A stretch of 53,210 nucleotides of DNA. It comes from Myxococcales bacterium. GTDB lineage: Bacteria; Myxococcota_A; Polyangia; Polyangiales; Houyiibacteriaceae. This document shows positions 43,352 to 51,749 of the stretch, piece after piece. The translations under genes and the position numbers were made by a program. The notes beneath the pieces are model-generated. The model saw only the letters and a list, made by a program, of their open reading frames with translations, ran no database searches and was not told the origin of the DNA. Position 1 is the first letter of the stretch; each line of letters begins with the position of its first letter. Location of the stretch: positions 1 to 53,210 of the forward strand of contig JAHBWH010000038.1 in assembly GCA_019637115.1 (NCBI GenBank). The letters run 5' to 3'.

Positions 43352-43452
43352 GGCCCCGACGGCGTCGGAAGGATCTCTTGCGCTTGCAGAGCCCGTCCAC
43401 GCCGACGGCGTCGGAAGACATGCGTCGAAGAACCGCTTGCTCCTCACGGAGC
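43301..43452. repeat. Second copy of the methyltransferase 3' segment
   Basis: The 26 bases from GAAGAACCGCTTGCTCCTC at 43301 (14 codons before the stop) recur at about 43427 with one change. GACGGCGTCGGAAG also occurs twice (about 43357 and 43399) in the spacer, giving a compound tandem of about 45 and 126 bp. Confidence 0.75.
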
Positions 43453-43506
43453 GGCGCCGCGGCCGGCGAAAGTGGCAGTGCTCGTGACCGCGTCCCCGCC
43501 GACCCG

Positions 43507-43612
43507 TGGGCGGCTTCGACGCGGCCGCTTCCACGCGGCGGCTTCGACGCGGCGGCTTCGACGCGGACCGGCTTCGACGCGGCGGCTTCGACGCGGACCG
43601 GCTTCCACGCGG
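43507..43612. repeat. 14-16-bp tandem repeat
   Basis: Seven or so copies of GGCTTCGACGCGG, followed by CG or ACC, run head to tail. One or two copies have C for G (CTTCCACGCGG). Non-coding; it lies after the methyltransferase and before the pseudogene. Confidence 0.9.
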
Positions 43613-43621
43613 ACGGGGCGC

Positions 43622-44337
43622 TCATCGCGTCGGCGTCTGCCCGTTCCCGCGCACACCCACGGACACCGACTGCGAGGGTCGCGCGAACGGGCGCACGCGC
43701 GCCGCGCGCGCGGCCTCACGCAGGCAACGTCCCTCGGTGGTCCGCTCGATCGGAGAGGGCAGCCGCACCCGACGGACGACGCCGCTTCCAGCGAAGGTGA
43801 TCGAGACGGCGACGTTGGTGCCAGCGGGCAAGCACGCCCGCATGCGCGGCTCGACCTCGGCGAGGCCGTCGCGGAGCGTGCTCGGGCTCAGCGTGTCGGG
43901 CAGCGGGGCGGGGCGGCTGGCGTGCTGTCCGAGCCAGGCACGCCAGCGCGCGATGGAGGCGAGGCGCGCCGAGCGGTCGGCACGCGAAAGTCGTAGGCGC
44001 CGTTCTCGTGCCAGAGCGCGCGCTGCTCCGCGTCACCCCGGGGTTGTCGGCGAACCGACCCGGGACGAAGCCGAAATGACGGCTGACCGCGCAGTCCAGG
44101 ACCCGCTGCGCCCTCCAGGCGCGTCATCTCGTCCGCCGCATCGAGCGGAGCGAGGATCGCGCTCGCGCCCCGTAGCCCGAGCGCGCAGAGCGCGTGGACG
44201 GCGGGCGTGTAGTCGGCGTGCAGAGGGTCGGGCGCTTCGTCGAGGCGCGCGACCCACGACGCGATCTCGGCGTCGTCCGACGGCTGGGCGGCCGCGTGCG
44301 CACAGAGAAGGACGCCGAGGAGGCTCGCGAGGCGCAT
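43622..44337 (-). pseudogene. Secreted protein with TonB-like C-terminal domain, multiply frameshifted
   Basis: Reading the minus strand from ATG 44337 gives a signal peptide (MRLASLLGVLLCAHAAAQ) and a helical part (ASWVARLDEAPDPLHADYT) to MTRLE near 44118. The sense then passes through other frames: AQRVLDCAVSRHFGFVPGRF and ADNPG, ALWHENGAYDF RVPT, then RSARLASIARWRAWLGQ and, to the stop at 43622, VEPRMRACLPAGTNVAVSIT with the ending VGVRGNGQTPTR. The last part resembles an AgmX/PglI-type domain. At least three frame changes occur between about 44120 and 43975. The intact protein would be about 235 residues. Confidence 0.7.
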
Positions 44338-44493
44338 GCTCCAGTCTACGTCGAAGCGCGGTGAGCCTTCCCGTTCCGGTTGAGCGGAGATCACCGACAC
44401 ACCCGGTGAGCACGATCAGCATCCACCCGAGGCGAGTCGCCGTGCCATAAGTCGTGCCGTTCGCGTGGTAACATTACACCAATGGCGAACTTC

Positions 44494-44611
44494 TACACGG
44501 GTCGGCCTCGTCCTGTGAGCTGCTCGGCCCCTACGAGGGTCGGCCTCGTCTCATGATCCGGTCGGCCCTTCTACGATGGTCGTCCTCGTCCCGTGATCCG
44601 CTCGGCCCGTC
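44494..44611. repeat. Three copies of the sigma-factor gene 3' end, each with a stop codon
   Basis: On the minus strand, the last 12 codons and stop of the ECF gene (RAERITGRGRPS-stop) are followed by RADRIMRRGRPS-stop and GAEQLTGRGRPV-stop. Periods are about 40 and 38 bp, so the copies are in different frames but each carries its own TAG. Plus-strand stop positions are near 44572, 44532 and 44494. Confidence 0.93.
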
Positions 44612-45833
44612 GGCGCATCTCGGCGCGCTCGGGCTCGTTGCGGGTGAGGTCCGCTGCGCGCTCGAACGCGGCCGCCGCATCGTCGAGGCGGTCGAGCTGC
44701 TCGAGCAGGTCACCACGCACAGCCTCGAGATACGGGTAGTGAGCCAGCGTACCTTCGCGGTCGATCACCTCCACGACGGCCAGGCCAGCCTCGGGGCCCG
44801 CCGCGCGACTCAGCGCGACGGCCCGGTTCAGCTCCACGACGGGCGAGGGCGCGACGATCGCGAGGAGCCCGTAGAGCGCGGCGATGCGCGCCCAGTCGGT
44901 GTCCTCGAAGCGCGCCGCTCGCGCGTGACATGCCGCGATGGCGGCTTGTAAGGCGAGCGGCGACTGAGCGCCGCCGAGGTCGAGCGCTCGATCGAGGGCG
45001 GCCAGTCCGCGCCGGATCTGCAGCGGGTCCCAGCGGGCGCGATCCTGCCGCTCGAGCAAGACGGGCTCTCCATTCACGGTCGCGCGTGCGCCGCTGCGCG
45101 CGGCCGTGAGTTCCATCAGGCCAAGGAGCGCGTACACGTCGGGCTCGTCCGGCATCAGCCCGGCGAGCACCCGCCCGAGGCGCAGCGCCTCCTCGACGAG
45201 CGACGTGCGCATCCAGCTCTCGCCCGAGGTCGCGCTATAGCCCTCGTTGAAGATGAGGTAGACGACCTCCAGCACCGAGGCGAGGCGCTCGGCGAGCTCC
45301 GGCTTCGGTGGCAGCTCGAACGGCACGGAGGCCGCAGCGAGCGCGCGTTTGGCGCGGACGATGCGCTGCGCGATGGTCGGCTCGGTTTGCAGGAACGCGC
45401 GCGCGATCTCCGCCGTCGAGAGCCCGCCCAAGAGCTTCAGGGTGAGCGCCACGCGCCCCTCGCGCGGCAGCACCGGGTGGCAGGCGATGAACACGAGGCG
45501 CAGCAGCTCGTCGCTGATCGGATCGTCGAGGTCCGGCTCCGAGCCTTCGTCCACGCTTCGCTCCGCGACGAGCTGCTCGCGCTTGCCGGCCCGCACGCGC
45601 TGGGTGCGCAGGTGATCGATGCCGCGGCGTTTCGCGGCGGTCATCAGCCATGCCCCGGGCTCGTCGGGCACACCATCGCGCGGCCACCGCTCGATCGCCG
45701 TCATCAAGACGTCTTGGACGACGTCCTCGGCGACGCCCACGTCGCCGAGCATGCGCGTGAGTCGCGCGATCAGCGCTGGCGCGTGCATGCGCCACGCGAC
45801 CTCGACCGCCCGCCGTGCCTCCGTCTCGGTCAC
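44571..45833 (-). CDS. ECF-family RNA polymerase sigma factor with TPR extension (ECF42 type)
   Basis: From the GTG at 45833 the product is 420 residues (MTETEARRAVEVAWRM at the start); ATG 45905 is the alternative. Region 2 reads RMLGDVGVAEDVVQDVLMTA with AWLMTAAKRRGIDHLR; region 4 is LTLKLLGGLSTAEIARAFLQ followed by TIAQRIVRAKR. After region 4 come about 230 residues of helical, TPR-like extension (LFN-like VVYLIFNEGYSA, then ALYGLLAIVAPSPVVELNRA), the mark of the ECF42 group. Those sigma factors lack an anti-sigma gene and sit beside YCII (DGPF) genes, as here. The C-terminal extension is known to be needed for activity in studied members. The gene end is duplicated downstream. Confidence 0.93.
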   Translation of the reverse strand: MTETEARRAVEVAWRMHAPALIARLTRMLGDVGVAEDVVQDVLMTAIERWPRDGVPDEPGAWLMTAAKRRGIDHLRTQRVRAGKREQLVAERSVDEGSEPDLDDPISDELLRLVFIACHPVLPREGRVALTLKLLGGLSTAEIARAFLQTEPTIAQRIVRAKRALAAASVPFELPPKPELAERLASVLEVVYLIFNEGYSATSGESWMRTSLVEEALRLGRVLAGLMPDEPDVYALLGLMELTAARSGARATVNGEPVLLERQDRARWDPLQIRRGLAALDRALDLGGAQSPLALQAAIAACHARAARFEDTDWARIAALYGLLAIVAPSPVVELNRAVALSRAAGPEAGLAVVEVIDREGTLAHYPYLEAVRGDLLEQLDRLDDAAAAFERAADLTRNEPERAEMRRRAERITGRGRPS

Positions 45834-45988
45834 GTCGCTCGAGAGAACAGCACCCACGCGTGGTCGCCGCAAGTCGGGCGACTGGGTGGCGGGGCATCCG
45901 TTCATGAGCCCACGCGGTCCGTCGAAGGAGGTCGGCCGTCGAGGGCGTCGCGCGTCTCCGCGGAGGTCAGGCGGCCGCGCGCCGACCT

Positions 45989-46393
45989 CTAGGTGCAGTT
46001 GATCATCCAGGGCACGCCGAAGCGATCGACCAAGATACCGTATTGGCGCGCCCAGGGTGTCGGCCCGAGCGGCATCCGCACCGCGCCGCCGCTCGCGAGC
46101 GCCTCGAAGAGCGCCGCCGCGCGCGCAGGATCGTCGACGTCGATCACGACGTGCGCGCCCTCGATGCCCGCGTACGGATGCTCGGGGGTCGCGTCCGTGC
46201 CCATGATGCACATCGCGCCGAGGTCGAGGCAGCCGTGCATGATGCCGTCGGGGACGGCCTCGGCCAGCGCCTCGCACCCGGGCATCTCGGAGAACTTCAT
46301 CATCGCCGTGAGCTCTCCGCCGAGCAGCCCTCGGTAGAACGTGAGCGCCTCGCGGGTGGTGCCGTCGAAGCTCAGGTAGGTGTTGATTCGCAT
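45989..46393 (-). CDS. VOC-family (PhnB/glyoxalase-like) protein
   Basis: The 134-residue product is a single vicinal-oxygen-chelate domain: NTYLSFDGTTREALTFYRGL, GGELTAMMKFSEMPG, IMHGCLDLGAMCIMGTD, then HVVIDVDDPARAAALFEAL and GPTPWARQYGILVDRFGVPW. It is of the PhnB/3-demethylubiquinone methyltransferase-like type. GGGAG lies 7 bases before the ATG at 46393. Members of this family often accompany ECF42 sigma genes; the molecular role is unknown. Next to it on the same strand is a YCII protein. Confidence 0.88.
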   Translation of the reverse strand: MRINTYLSFDGTTREALTFYRGLLGGELTAMMKFSEMPGCEALAEAVPDGIMHGCLDLGAMCIMGTDATPEHPYAGIEGAHVVIDVDDPARAAALFEALASGGAVRMPLGPTPWARQYGILVDRFGVPWMINCT

Positions 46394-46419
46394 GTGGATT
46401 CTCCCGTGTGGTTGGGCGG

Positions 46420-46833
46420 TCACGAGCCGAGCTGGGCGCGCATCCGTTCCTCTCGCTCCCGAATGGTCGGATCGGCGGCGTCCCCGAAGTCCTCGAGCTC
46501 GAAGATCGGTCGGATCTCGAGCTCCGCGCCCCCGTCGAAGGGGGCCTTCTTCAGCCACGCGACCGCTTCGTCGACCGAACGCACCTGCCAGAGCCAGAAG
46601 CCCGCGATCAGCTCCTTCGTCTCTGCGAAGGGGCCGTCGGTCACCTGGTGGCTTCCGCCCTCGAAGCGCACGCGGCGGCCATCTCGGCTTGGCCGGAGCC
46701 CCTCGCCCGCGAGCAAGACCCCTGCTCGAAGCAGCTCTTCGTTGTAGCGCCCCATCGCCTCGAGCTCCTCTCGTGAGGGGAGCTTCCCGGCCTCGGTCTC
46801 GGCGCTGGCTTTGACGATCACCATGACTCGCAT
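46420..46833 (-). CDS. YCII (DGPF)-domain protein 1
   Basis: The 137-residue protein has the YCII/DGPF layout: MRVMVIVKASAE, LEAMGRYNEELLRAGVLLAG and the signature VTDGPFAETKELIAGFWLWQ. GGGAG precedes ATG 46833. DGPF proteins are the conserved partners of ECF42 sigma factors; their biochemical role is unknown, although the related YciI fold carries an active His/Asp. It lies 26 bp upstream of the VOC gene on the same strand and diverges from the second YCII gene. Confidence 0.9.
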   Translation of the reverse strand: MRVMVIVKASAETEAGKLPSREELEAMGRYNEELLRAGVLLAGEGLRPSRDGRRVRFEGGSHQVTDGPFAETKELIAGFWLWQVRSVDEAVAWLKKAPFDGGAELEIRPIFELEDFGDAADPTIREREERMRAQLGS

Positions 46834-46973
46834 CGTTCTCTCCCGTTCTTGGGGCCCTCTCGGGGCTCTCGTTCGGATGACGATCGAGCGGGGCACGGAT
46901 CGACGAGCCGGGTGATCTTTTTTTCGGCCTCCTCGACGCCGGCCACCCTCCACGGGTAGAACGGAGACCGACC

Positions 46974-47390
46974 ATGCAGTTCTTGCTCTTGATCTACACG
47001 GACGCCGAGCTCTTGAGCGCGCTCCCGGCCGAGGAGTACGACCGCCTCATGCGTGGCTGCCTCACCCACGCCGACGAGCTGCGCGCGAGCGGTGTGTTGC
47101 TCGGGTCGCAGCAGCTCGAGCCGGCCGAGCGGGCTCGCACCCTGCGGGTCCGGGGTGGGGAGGCGCTCGTGATCGACGGGCCCTTCGCCGAGACGAAGGA
47201 GATGCTCGCGGGGTTCAACCTGATCGAGGCGCCGAGCCTCGCGGAGGCCGTCCGCATCGCTCACGAGTTCCCGTGGGCGCGATTCGGCTCGATCGAGGTC
47301 CGACCCGTGCACGACATGGACGCCGAGCGAGCGCGCGTCGGCGCGGGCGGTGGGGCGGCCTCGCCGGCGGGAGGTCGCGAAGAGCGCTGA
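46974..47390 (+). CDS. YCII (DGPF)-domain protein 2
   Basis: The 138-residue protein (MQFLLLIYTDAELLSALPAE) has the same signature, VIDGPFAETKEMLAGFNLIE, and ends with a Gly/Ala-rich tail (RVGAGGGAASPAGGREER) that is probably unstructured. It is transcribed in the opposite direction to YCII protein 1 with 140 bp between the starts. A shared ECF42-controlled promoter region there is likely. The 3' end context (TGACGCG) recurs downstream. Confidence 0.9.
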   Translation: MQFLLLIYTDAELLSALPAEEYDRLMRGCLTHADELRASGVLLGSQQLEPAERARTLRVRGGEALVIDGPFAETKEMLAGFNLIEAPSLAEAVRIAHEFPWARFGSIEVRPVHDMDAERARVGAGGGAASPAGGREER

Positions 47391-47625
47391 CGCGGGGTTG
47401 GGGCGAGCGGGTCGGGAGGGCTCGTCCGTGGGGCGGTCGGCGCCGCCGCCGGCGGTCGCGAGCCGATCGCCCTCGGCTTGCGCGACGCGACGGGCGCGAC
47501 GTTCTGCCGTCCCGCAGAACACTGACGCGCGGGCTCGGGGCGATCGGGTCGCGAGGGCTCGGGGTGTCCGCGCTGGCCGCCCGACGTCGCGGCGACCCCT
47601 GACGCGCGTCGCGGGCTCGGGGCGG
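47387..47625. repeat. Repeat pair around and after the YCII gene stop codon
   Basis: The 40 bases at 47387-47427 (starting CGCTGACGCGGGGTTGGGGC) recur with about seven changes at 47521-47562, and a third partial copy follows at about 47600-47625. Each begins with TGACGCG. The rest of the spacer to 47644 shows no gene. Confidence 0.75.
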
Positions 47626-47644
47626 CGTGGTAGCGTGCCGCGCG

Positions 47645-48970
47645 ATGTCGGAGATCGCTCGTCGTGCCCGGATCCAGGCGCTCGCGCTCGCGCTCGCCGC
47701 GTGCGCGCTCGCGAGCCCGGTCCGCGCCGACGACGCGGCGATGTCGCGCTTCCACTACGAGCAGGCGAGCCGCCACTACGCGGCGGGGCGCTTCGACCGC
47801 GCGGTGCAGGAGTTCTTCCTGGCGCAGCGCGCGAGCCCCAACCCTCGCACCCTCTACAACATCGGGCTGTGCTTCTTGCGCCTCTCGCGGCACGAGGACG
47901 CCTTCTACTTCCTCGGCGAGTACCTCGCGCAAGCCGACGACGCCGAGGGCGCCGACGAGCGTCGGCGCTTCGCCGAGAGCTCGCTCGAGTCGCTCGCCCC
48001 GCGCGTCGCGCGGGTGGTCGTCACGAGCGCCCCAGAAGGCGCCGCCATCTTCGTCGACCAGCGCGAGCACGGCAGCTACGGCGTCACCCCGCGCGTGCTC
48101 GCGCTCTCGCCAGGCTCGCATCGGCTCTGGGTGGAGCTCGAGGGACATCGCCTGGCCGAGGCCGAGGTGACCGCCGTGGTCGGCCGGGAGGTCCGCGTCG
48201 CGCTCACCCCCGAGCGGATCGTGGGTCGTCTGCGGGTCGAGGCGCCCGAGGGGGTCGTGGACGCCCAGGTCCGCGTCTACGACGGCCGTGGGCGCCGGCT
48301 CGCGGTGGGCGAGGCCCCGCTCGTCGTCGCTGCCGCGCCGGGGCGGCTCGAGGTGGAGGTGGAGGCGGTCGGCCACCAGCCCTCACGCCAGTTCGTCGAG
48401 ATCGAGGCCGACGCGGAGGTCACGCTCCGCGCGAGCCTGCGCGCCCTCCCGCAGCCGACCGGAGATCTCACCGTGACCGCGAACGTCGGCGACGCGGTGG
48501 TGGAGCTCGGCGACGAGCCGGTCGGCCTCGTCCCCCTGGTGCTCCCCGAGCTGCCCGCGGGCGAGCACGAGCTGCGCATCCGCGCGCCGGGTCGCCTGCC
48601 GTTCTCCGAGCGCCTCGAGATCCCGGCGGACGTGCGCACCTGGGTGACGGTCCAGCTCGCGGAGCCGCCGCGCGGCCGCTCGCCCGTGACGTGGGCGCTC
48701 GGGGGTGTCGCGGGGGCCTCGTGGATCGGCGCGCTGACGCTCGGCTTGATGGCGCGCGCGCGCGCGGCCGACTTCGCCGCGCGATGGAACGAGCCGGGCG
48801 GAGGCCCCGTGGACGGGCTGCACCGCGAGGCGCGGCGGCTCGGCCTCGCGACCGACGTCTTGCTCGCCGTCGGGCTCGTGGCCGTGGTCGGCGGCGTGCT
48901 CCTCTACGCGCTCACGGGCGATCGCGAGGGCCGCCGCTCGAGCGCCACGGTGCACCGGAGGCCTCGATGA
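47645..48970 (+). CDS. TPR and PEGA-domain secreted protein
   Basis: The 441-residue product has a Sec signal (IQALALALAACALASPVRA, cleavage near 28), a TPR region (about 33-110; HYAAGRFDRAVQEFFLAQRA) and two or three PEGA-type beta domains (about 115-340; VVVTSAPEGAAIFVDQREHG, VTANVGDAVVELGDEPVG, LPAGEHELRIRAPG). Two membrane helices follow at the C terminus (WALGGVAGASWIGALTLGL and DVLLAVGLVAVVGGVLLYAL). The plan is like the TPR/PEGA proteins beside surface polymers or kinases in myxobacteria. It overlaps the beta-helix gene by 4 bp. Confidence 0.88.
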   Translation: MSEIARRARIQALALALAACALASPVRADDAAMSRFHYEQASRHYAAGRFDRAVQEFFLAQRASPNPRTLYNIGLCFLRLSRHEDAFYFLGEYLAQADDAEGADERRRFAESSLESLAPRVARVVVTSAPEGAAIFVDQREHGSYGVTPRVLALSPGSHRLWVELEGHRLAEAEVTAVVGREVRVALTPERIVGRLRVEAPEGVVDAQVRVYDGRGRRLAVGEAPLVVAAAPGRLEVEVEAVGHQPSRQFVEIEADAEVTLRASLRALPQPTGDLTVTANVGDAVVELGDEPVGLVPLVLPELPAGEHELRIRAPGRLPFSERLEIPADVRTWVTVQLAEPPRGRSPVTWALGGVAGASWIGALTLGLMARARAADFAARWNEPGGGPVDGLHREARRLGLATDVLLAVGLVAVVGGVLLYALTGDREGRRSSATVHRRPR

Positions 48971-50625
48971 GCAGCCGACTCGCCGAAGGGGATCGCGCAC
49001 GCGACCCGCGCTCGAATCCTGCGCCACGTCCGAGCCCGGGTCGCAGGCGTGTCCACCCGATCCTCGCGCTCGCGCTCGTGCTCGCGCTCGCGCCCGCGTG
49101 CTCGTTGTCGCTCGGCCTACCCACGAGCGAGCCGGAAGAGAGCTTGCGGGCCTGCAGCAACGGGATCGACGACGACCTCGACGGCGAGGTCGACTGCGCC
49201 GACCCCTCGTGCCGCGCGTTCTGTTGGGACGGCAGCGCGCTTCGTGGCCCGATGATGACGCCCTGCTTCACGGACGACGCGCACGCCCTGGCCTTCTCGG
49301 CGTTCGGCAGCCCGACCCGCTGCGAGCCGGCCTCCGAGGTGGCGTGCCCAGCGGGAGCGCACCTGCTCCCCGGCGCCGAGGCCTGTCGGCGCGTGGGCGA
49401 TGCGTGCCCCGACGGCGACGCCTGGCCGAGCATCGGCGACGCGCGGGTCACGTGGTACGTCCGGCCGGGCGCCACGGGCGGCGACGGGAGCGAGGACGCA
49501 CCCTGGGGCTCGCTCCGCGAGGCCCTCGACGCCGCGTCCGCGGGCGACCGCGTGCTCCTCGGCGCGGGCACCTTCGACGCCGCCGTCGTCGATCGCGCGG
49601 TCGAGCTCCGCGGCGTCTGCGCGGGCGGGACGATCGTGCGGGGCACGCTCCACGTCGAGGCTCCCGGCGTCGAGCTCGCCGAGCTGACCGTGGAGGCCGA
49701 GAGCGTCGCGGTGGTCGCAGGGGCGGAGATGCACGGGGTGGCGATCGAGGCACGCGGCGGGCTGCGGGTGGAGGACGGGGTGCGCGCCTCGCTCGTGGGA
49801 TCGCGGCTCGAGCGCGGCGACGCGGTCGTCGTGGACGTGGGCGCCGAGGCGCGGCTCGAGCTCGTGGCGTCGAGCGTCCGCGGAGGCGACGTGGGCATCC
49901 GCAGCGCAGGGGGCGCGCTCGCGCTCCGAGGGGTCGCGGTGCGCGGCACGCGCGAGCGAGGGATCGTCGCCGAGGGCGCGGTCTCGATGGACGGAGCGCT
50001 GCTCGAGCCCACTGGCGGAGCAGCCGCCGACGTTCGCTGTGATGCGTCGGACGCGTGCGCGCTCGACTACGTCGTCGTCCGCGCGGCGCCGGGGCTGGTC
50101 GAGGGCACCCGAGGGCTCGTGGTTCGGGGCGCGGCGACGGTCACCCACTCGGTCTTCACGGGCGCGGAGATCGGGGTCGAGGTCGAGGGCTCGCTCCGGC
50201 TCGAAGACTCGATCGTCGAGCAGGCGGACCGCGCGGGGATCGCCGTCTCGCCGGGCGCGGCGCTCGTCGTCACGCGGACGTTGTTCTTCGACAACCGCTT
50301 CCGCGCGCTCAGCGTCGGCGTGGGCGCGAGCGCCACCCTGCTCGACGTCGAGGCGCGGGGGATCGCGCGCATTGGGACGACCGAGGCTTGCGTCGAGGTC
50401 TTCGAGGGCGCGTCGCTCGGCGCGACGAGCTTCCTCTTCGGGGCCTGCGGCCTGTGCGGGATGCGCCTCGTCGGCCCCGAGATCGAGCTCATCCTGCGCG
50501 ACGGGATGGTGGCCCAGAACGCGCGAGGGGTGTGCTTGGTCGAGGGCGCGAGCCCCACGGTCGCCGAGCTCACGTCCCGGGTCACATACCTCGAAAACGG
50601 CGCTGGCAACATCGTGCGCGAGTGA
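48967..50625 (+). CDS. Right-handed beta-helix lipoprotein
   Basis: The 552-residue lipoprotein has a long basic leader and a lipobox (ALAPAC at about 41), then a Cys-rich segment with an acidic calcium-loop-like motif (GIDDDLDGEVDCADPSC). From about 155 onward (TWYVRPGATGGDGSEDAPWG) it is a parallel beta-helix: turns of about 22 residues with patterns such as GVRASLVGSRLERGDAVVVD and GIAVSPGAALVVTRTLFFDN. This is the PbH1/DUF1565 type. Such proteins bind or degrade polysaccharides; no catalytic residues are recognised. It is coupled to the TPR/PEGA gene. Confidence 0.9.
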   Translation: MSSRLAEGDRARDPRSNPAPRPSPGRRRVHPILALALVLALAPACSLSLGLPTSEPEESLRACSNGIDDDLDGEVDCADPSCRAFCWDGSALRGPMMTPCFTDDAHALAFSAFGSPTRCEPASEVACPAGAHLLPGAEACRRVGDACPDGDAWPSIGDARVTWYVRPGATGGDGSEDAPWGSLREALDAASAGDRVLLGAGTFDAAVVDRAVELRGVCAGGTIVRGTLHVEAPGVELAELTVEAESVAVVAGAEMHGVAIEARGGLRVEDGVRASLVGSRLERGDAVVVDVGAEARLELVASSVRGGDVGIRSAGGALALRGVAVRGTRERGIVAEGAVSMDGALLEPTGGAAADVRCDASDACALDYVVVRAAPGLVEGTRGLVVRGAATVTHSVFTGAEIGVEVEGSLRLEDSIVEQADRAGIAVSPGAALVVTRTLFFDNRFRALSVGVGASATLLDVEARGIARIGTTEACVEVFEGASLGATSFLFGACGLCGMRLVGPEIELILRDGMVAQNARGVCLVEGASPTVAELTSRVTYLENGAGNIVRE

Positions 50626-50705
50626 GCCTCGACGGGTCCTCCACCGCGAGGTGCTCGGGCGGCTCCCGAGATCGGCTCGTGGTGCTCGGCCTCGAGGTCG
50701 GTTCC

Positions 50706-50822
50706 GTGTCGACGAAGGACATGCAGAGCATATTCGAGGAGATAGGCCGAAGGCCGGTCGGGCCGCCGAGCGACGCCGAGGACCGGCGCAAACGGATCGT
50801 CAAATCCGCCGAGCACTACTAG
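50706..50822 (+). CDS. Possible small protein of 38 residues
   Basis: The frame from GTG 50706 reads VSTKDMQSIFEEIGRRPVGP then PSDAEDRRKRIVKSAEHY and stops at TAG. GAGG is 8 bases upstream. Composition is well balanced for such a GC-rich genome (Lys, Ile, Phe, Tyr), which is unlike the shadow frames. It could be a real small protein or a remnant N-terminal fragment. Function unknown. Confidence 0.4.
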   Translation: MSTKDMQSIFEEIGRRPVGPPSDAEDRRKRIVKSAEHY

Positions 50823-50880
50823 GCTTGCTTGCCGATTGGGCGAACCGCGCTCGACGTGTGTCGAGGATCGAGGAGAGGTT

Positions 50881-51684
50881 GTGCGGGAGACGAGACGGCG
50901 AGGGAAGGCGCGATCGTGGAGGGCTTCGAGCGTGAGCTGGCGGGCCGCCGCGCGCGCGGCGTGCGCGCTCGTCGCGATGACGCTCTTCGGGTGCGGCGAC
51001 GACGCGTGGAACTGCGAGACCGACGACGGCGCGCGCTACGATCTCCGCGTCGTGCGGATGACGCTCGACGTCACGATGGAGCCCACGCCCGTGCCCGAGG
51101 CGGAGGTCTGCTCGCTCGTCCCTCGATGTGCGTGCTTGACGGTCGACGAGGGCGGCCGCCGCTCGGTCCGCATCCCGCCCGACCTCGAGATGCTCCTCGA
51201 GGTGCGGGCGCCCGGCTATTTCACGACGGTGGCGACCCACCGCTCCGGCGAGGTCGACCGGGCCTCTCAGCTCGTCCTCATCGACCGCGGCACGATGCGC
51301 ATCCTCGCGGCGTCCGTCGGCCTGCGCCTCGACCCCCAGCGCGGGCACGTCGGGCTGCGCGCGGCGCCCGGCCCCGGTCGCGACGTCACGGCGACGACGT
51401 ATGTCCTGCGCAACCTCGACACCGGCGAGGAGCATCCGTTCTACTACACGGCGCGCGGGGCGCCGTCGCTCGACGCCACCTCGAGCGACGAGACCGGGCT
51501 CGCGGTCGCCGTCAACGTCCCGCCCGGCAACTACCGGGTCGAGTCCGACGTCTTCCCGACGTGCAACGTCATCGACGCAGGCTGGCCCTTCTTCGTCGAC
51601 GGCCGCTTCCAGGGCCTCGACTTCCCGATCCACGCGGACTCGGTGACCTTGCTCGACGCGCTCGACTGTGGGGTCGCTCGCTGA
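50881..51684 (+). CDS. Lipoprotein with carboxypeptidase-regulatory-like fold, unknown function
   Basis: The start is GTG 50881 with AGGAGAGG just upstream. The 267-residue product has an arginine-rich leader and a lipobox (MTLFGC, Cys at about 38). The mature part is beta-rich: LRVVRMTLDVTMEPTPVPEA, CACLTVDEGGRRSVRIPPD, MLLEVRAPGYFTTVATH. The pattern 'value-added adjective then LLEVRAPGYFTT' is that of carboxypeptidase-regulatory/TonB-plug-like beta-sandwich domains. Five or six cysteines are present. No enzymatic motif. Confidence 0.75.
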   Translation: MRETRRRGKARSWRASSVSWRAAARAACALVAMTLFGCGDDAWNCETDDGARYDLRVVRMTLDVTMEPTPVPEAEVCSLVPRCACLTVDEGGRRSVRIPPDLEMLLEVRAPGYFTTVATHRSGEVDRASQLVLIDRGTMRILAASVGLRLDPQRGHVGLRAAPGPGRDVTATTYVLRNLDTGEEHPFYYTARGAPSLDATSSDETGLAVAVNVPPGNYRVESDVFPTCNVIDAGWPFFVDGRFQGLDFPIHADSVTLLDALDCGVAR

Positions 51685-51749
51685 CGCGCCAGCCGTCAGG
51701 CTCTCCCACATGCGGACCCCATGGGGCATGCGGTAGGCTGTGCCCGCCG

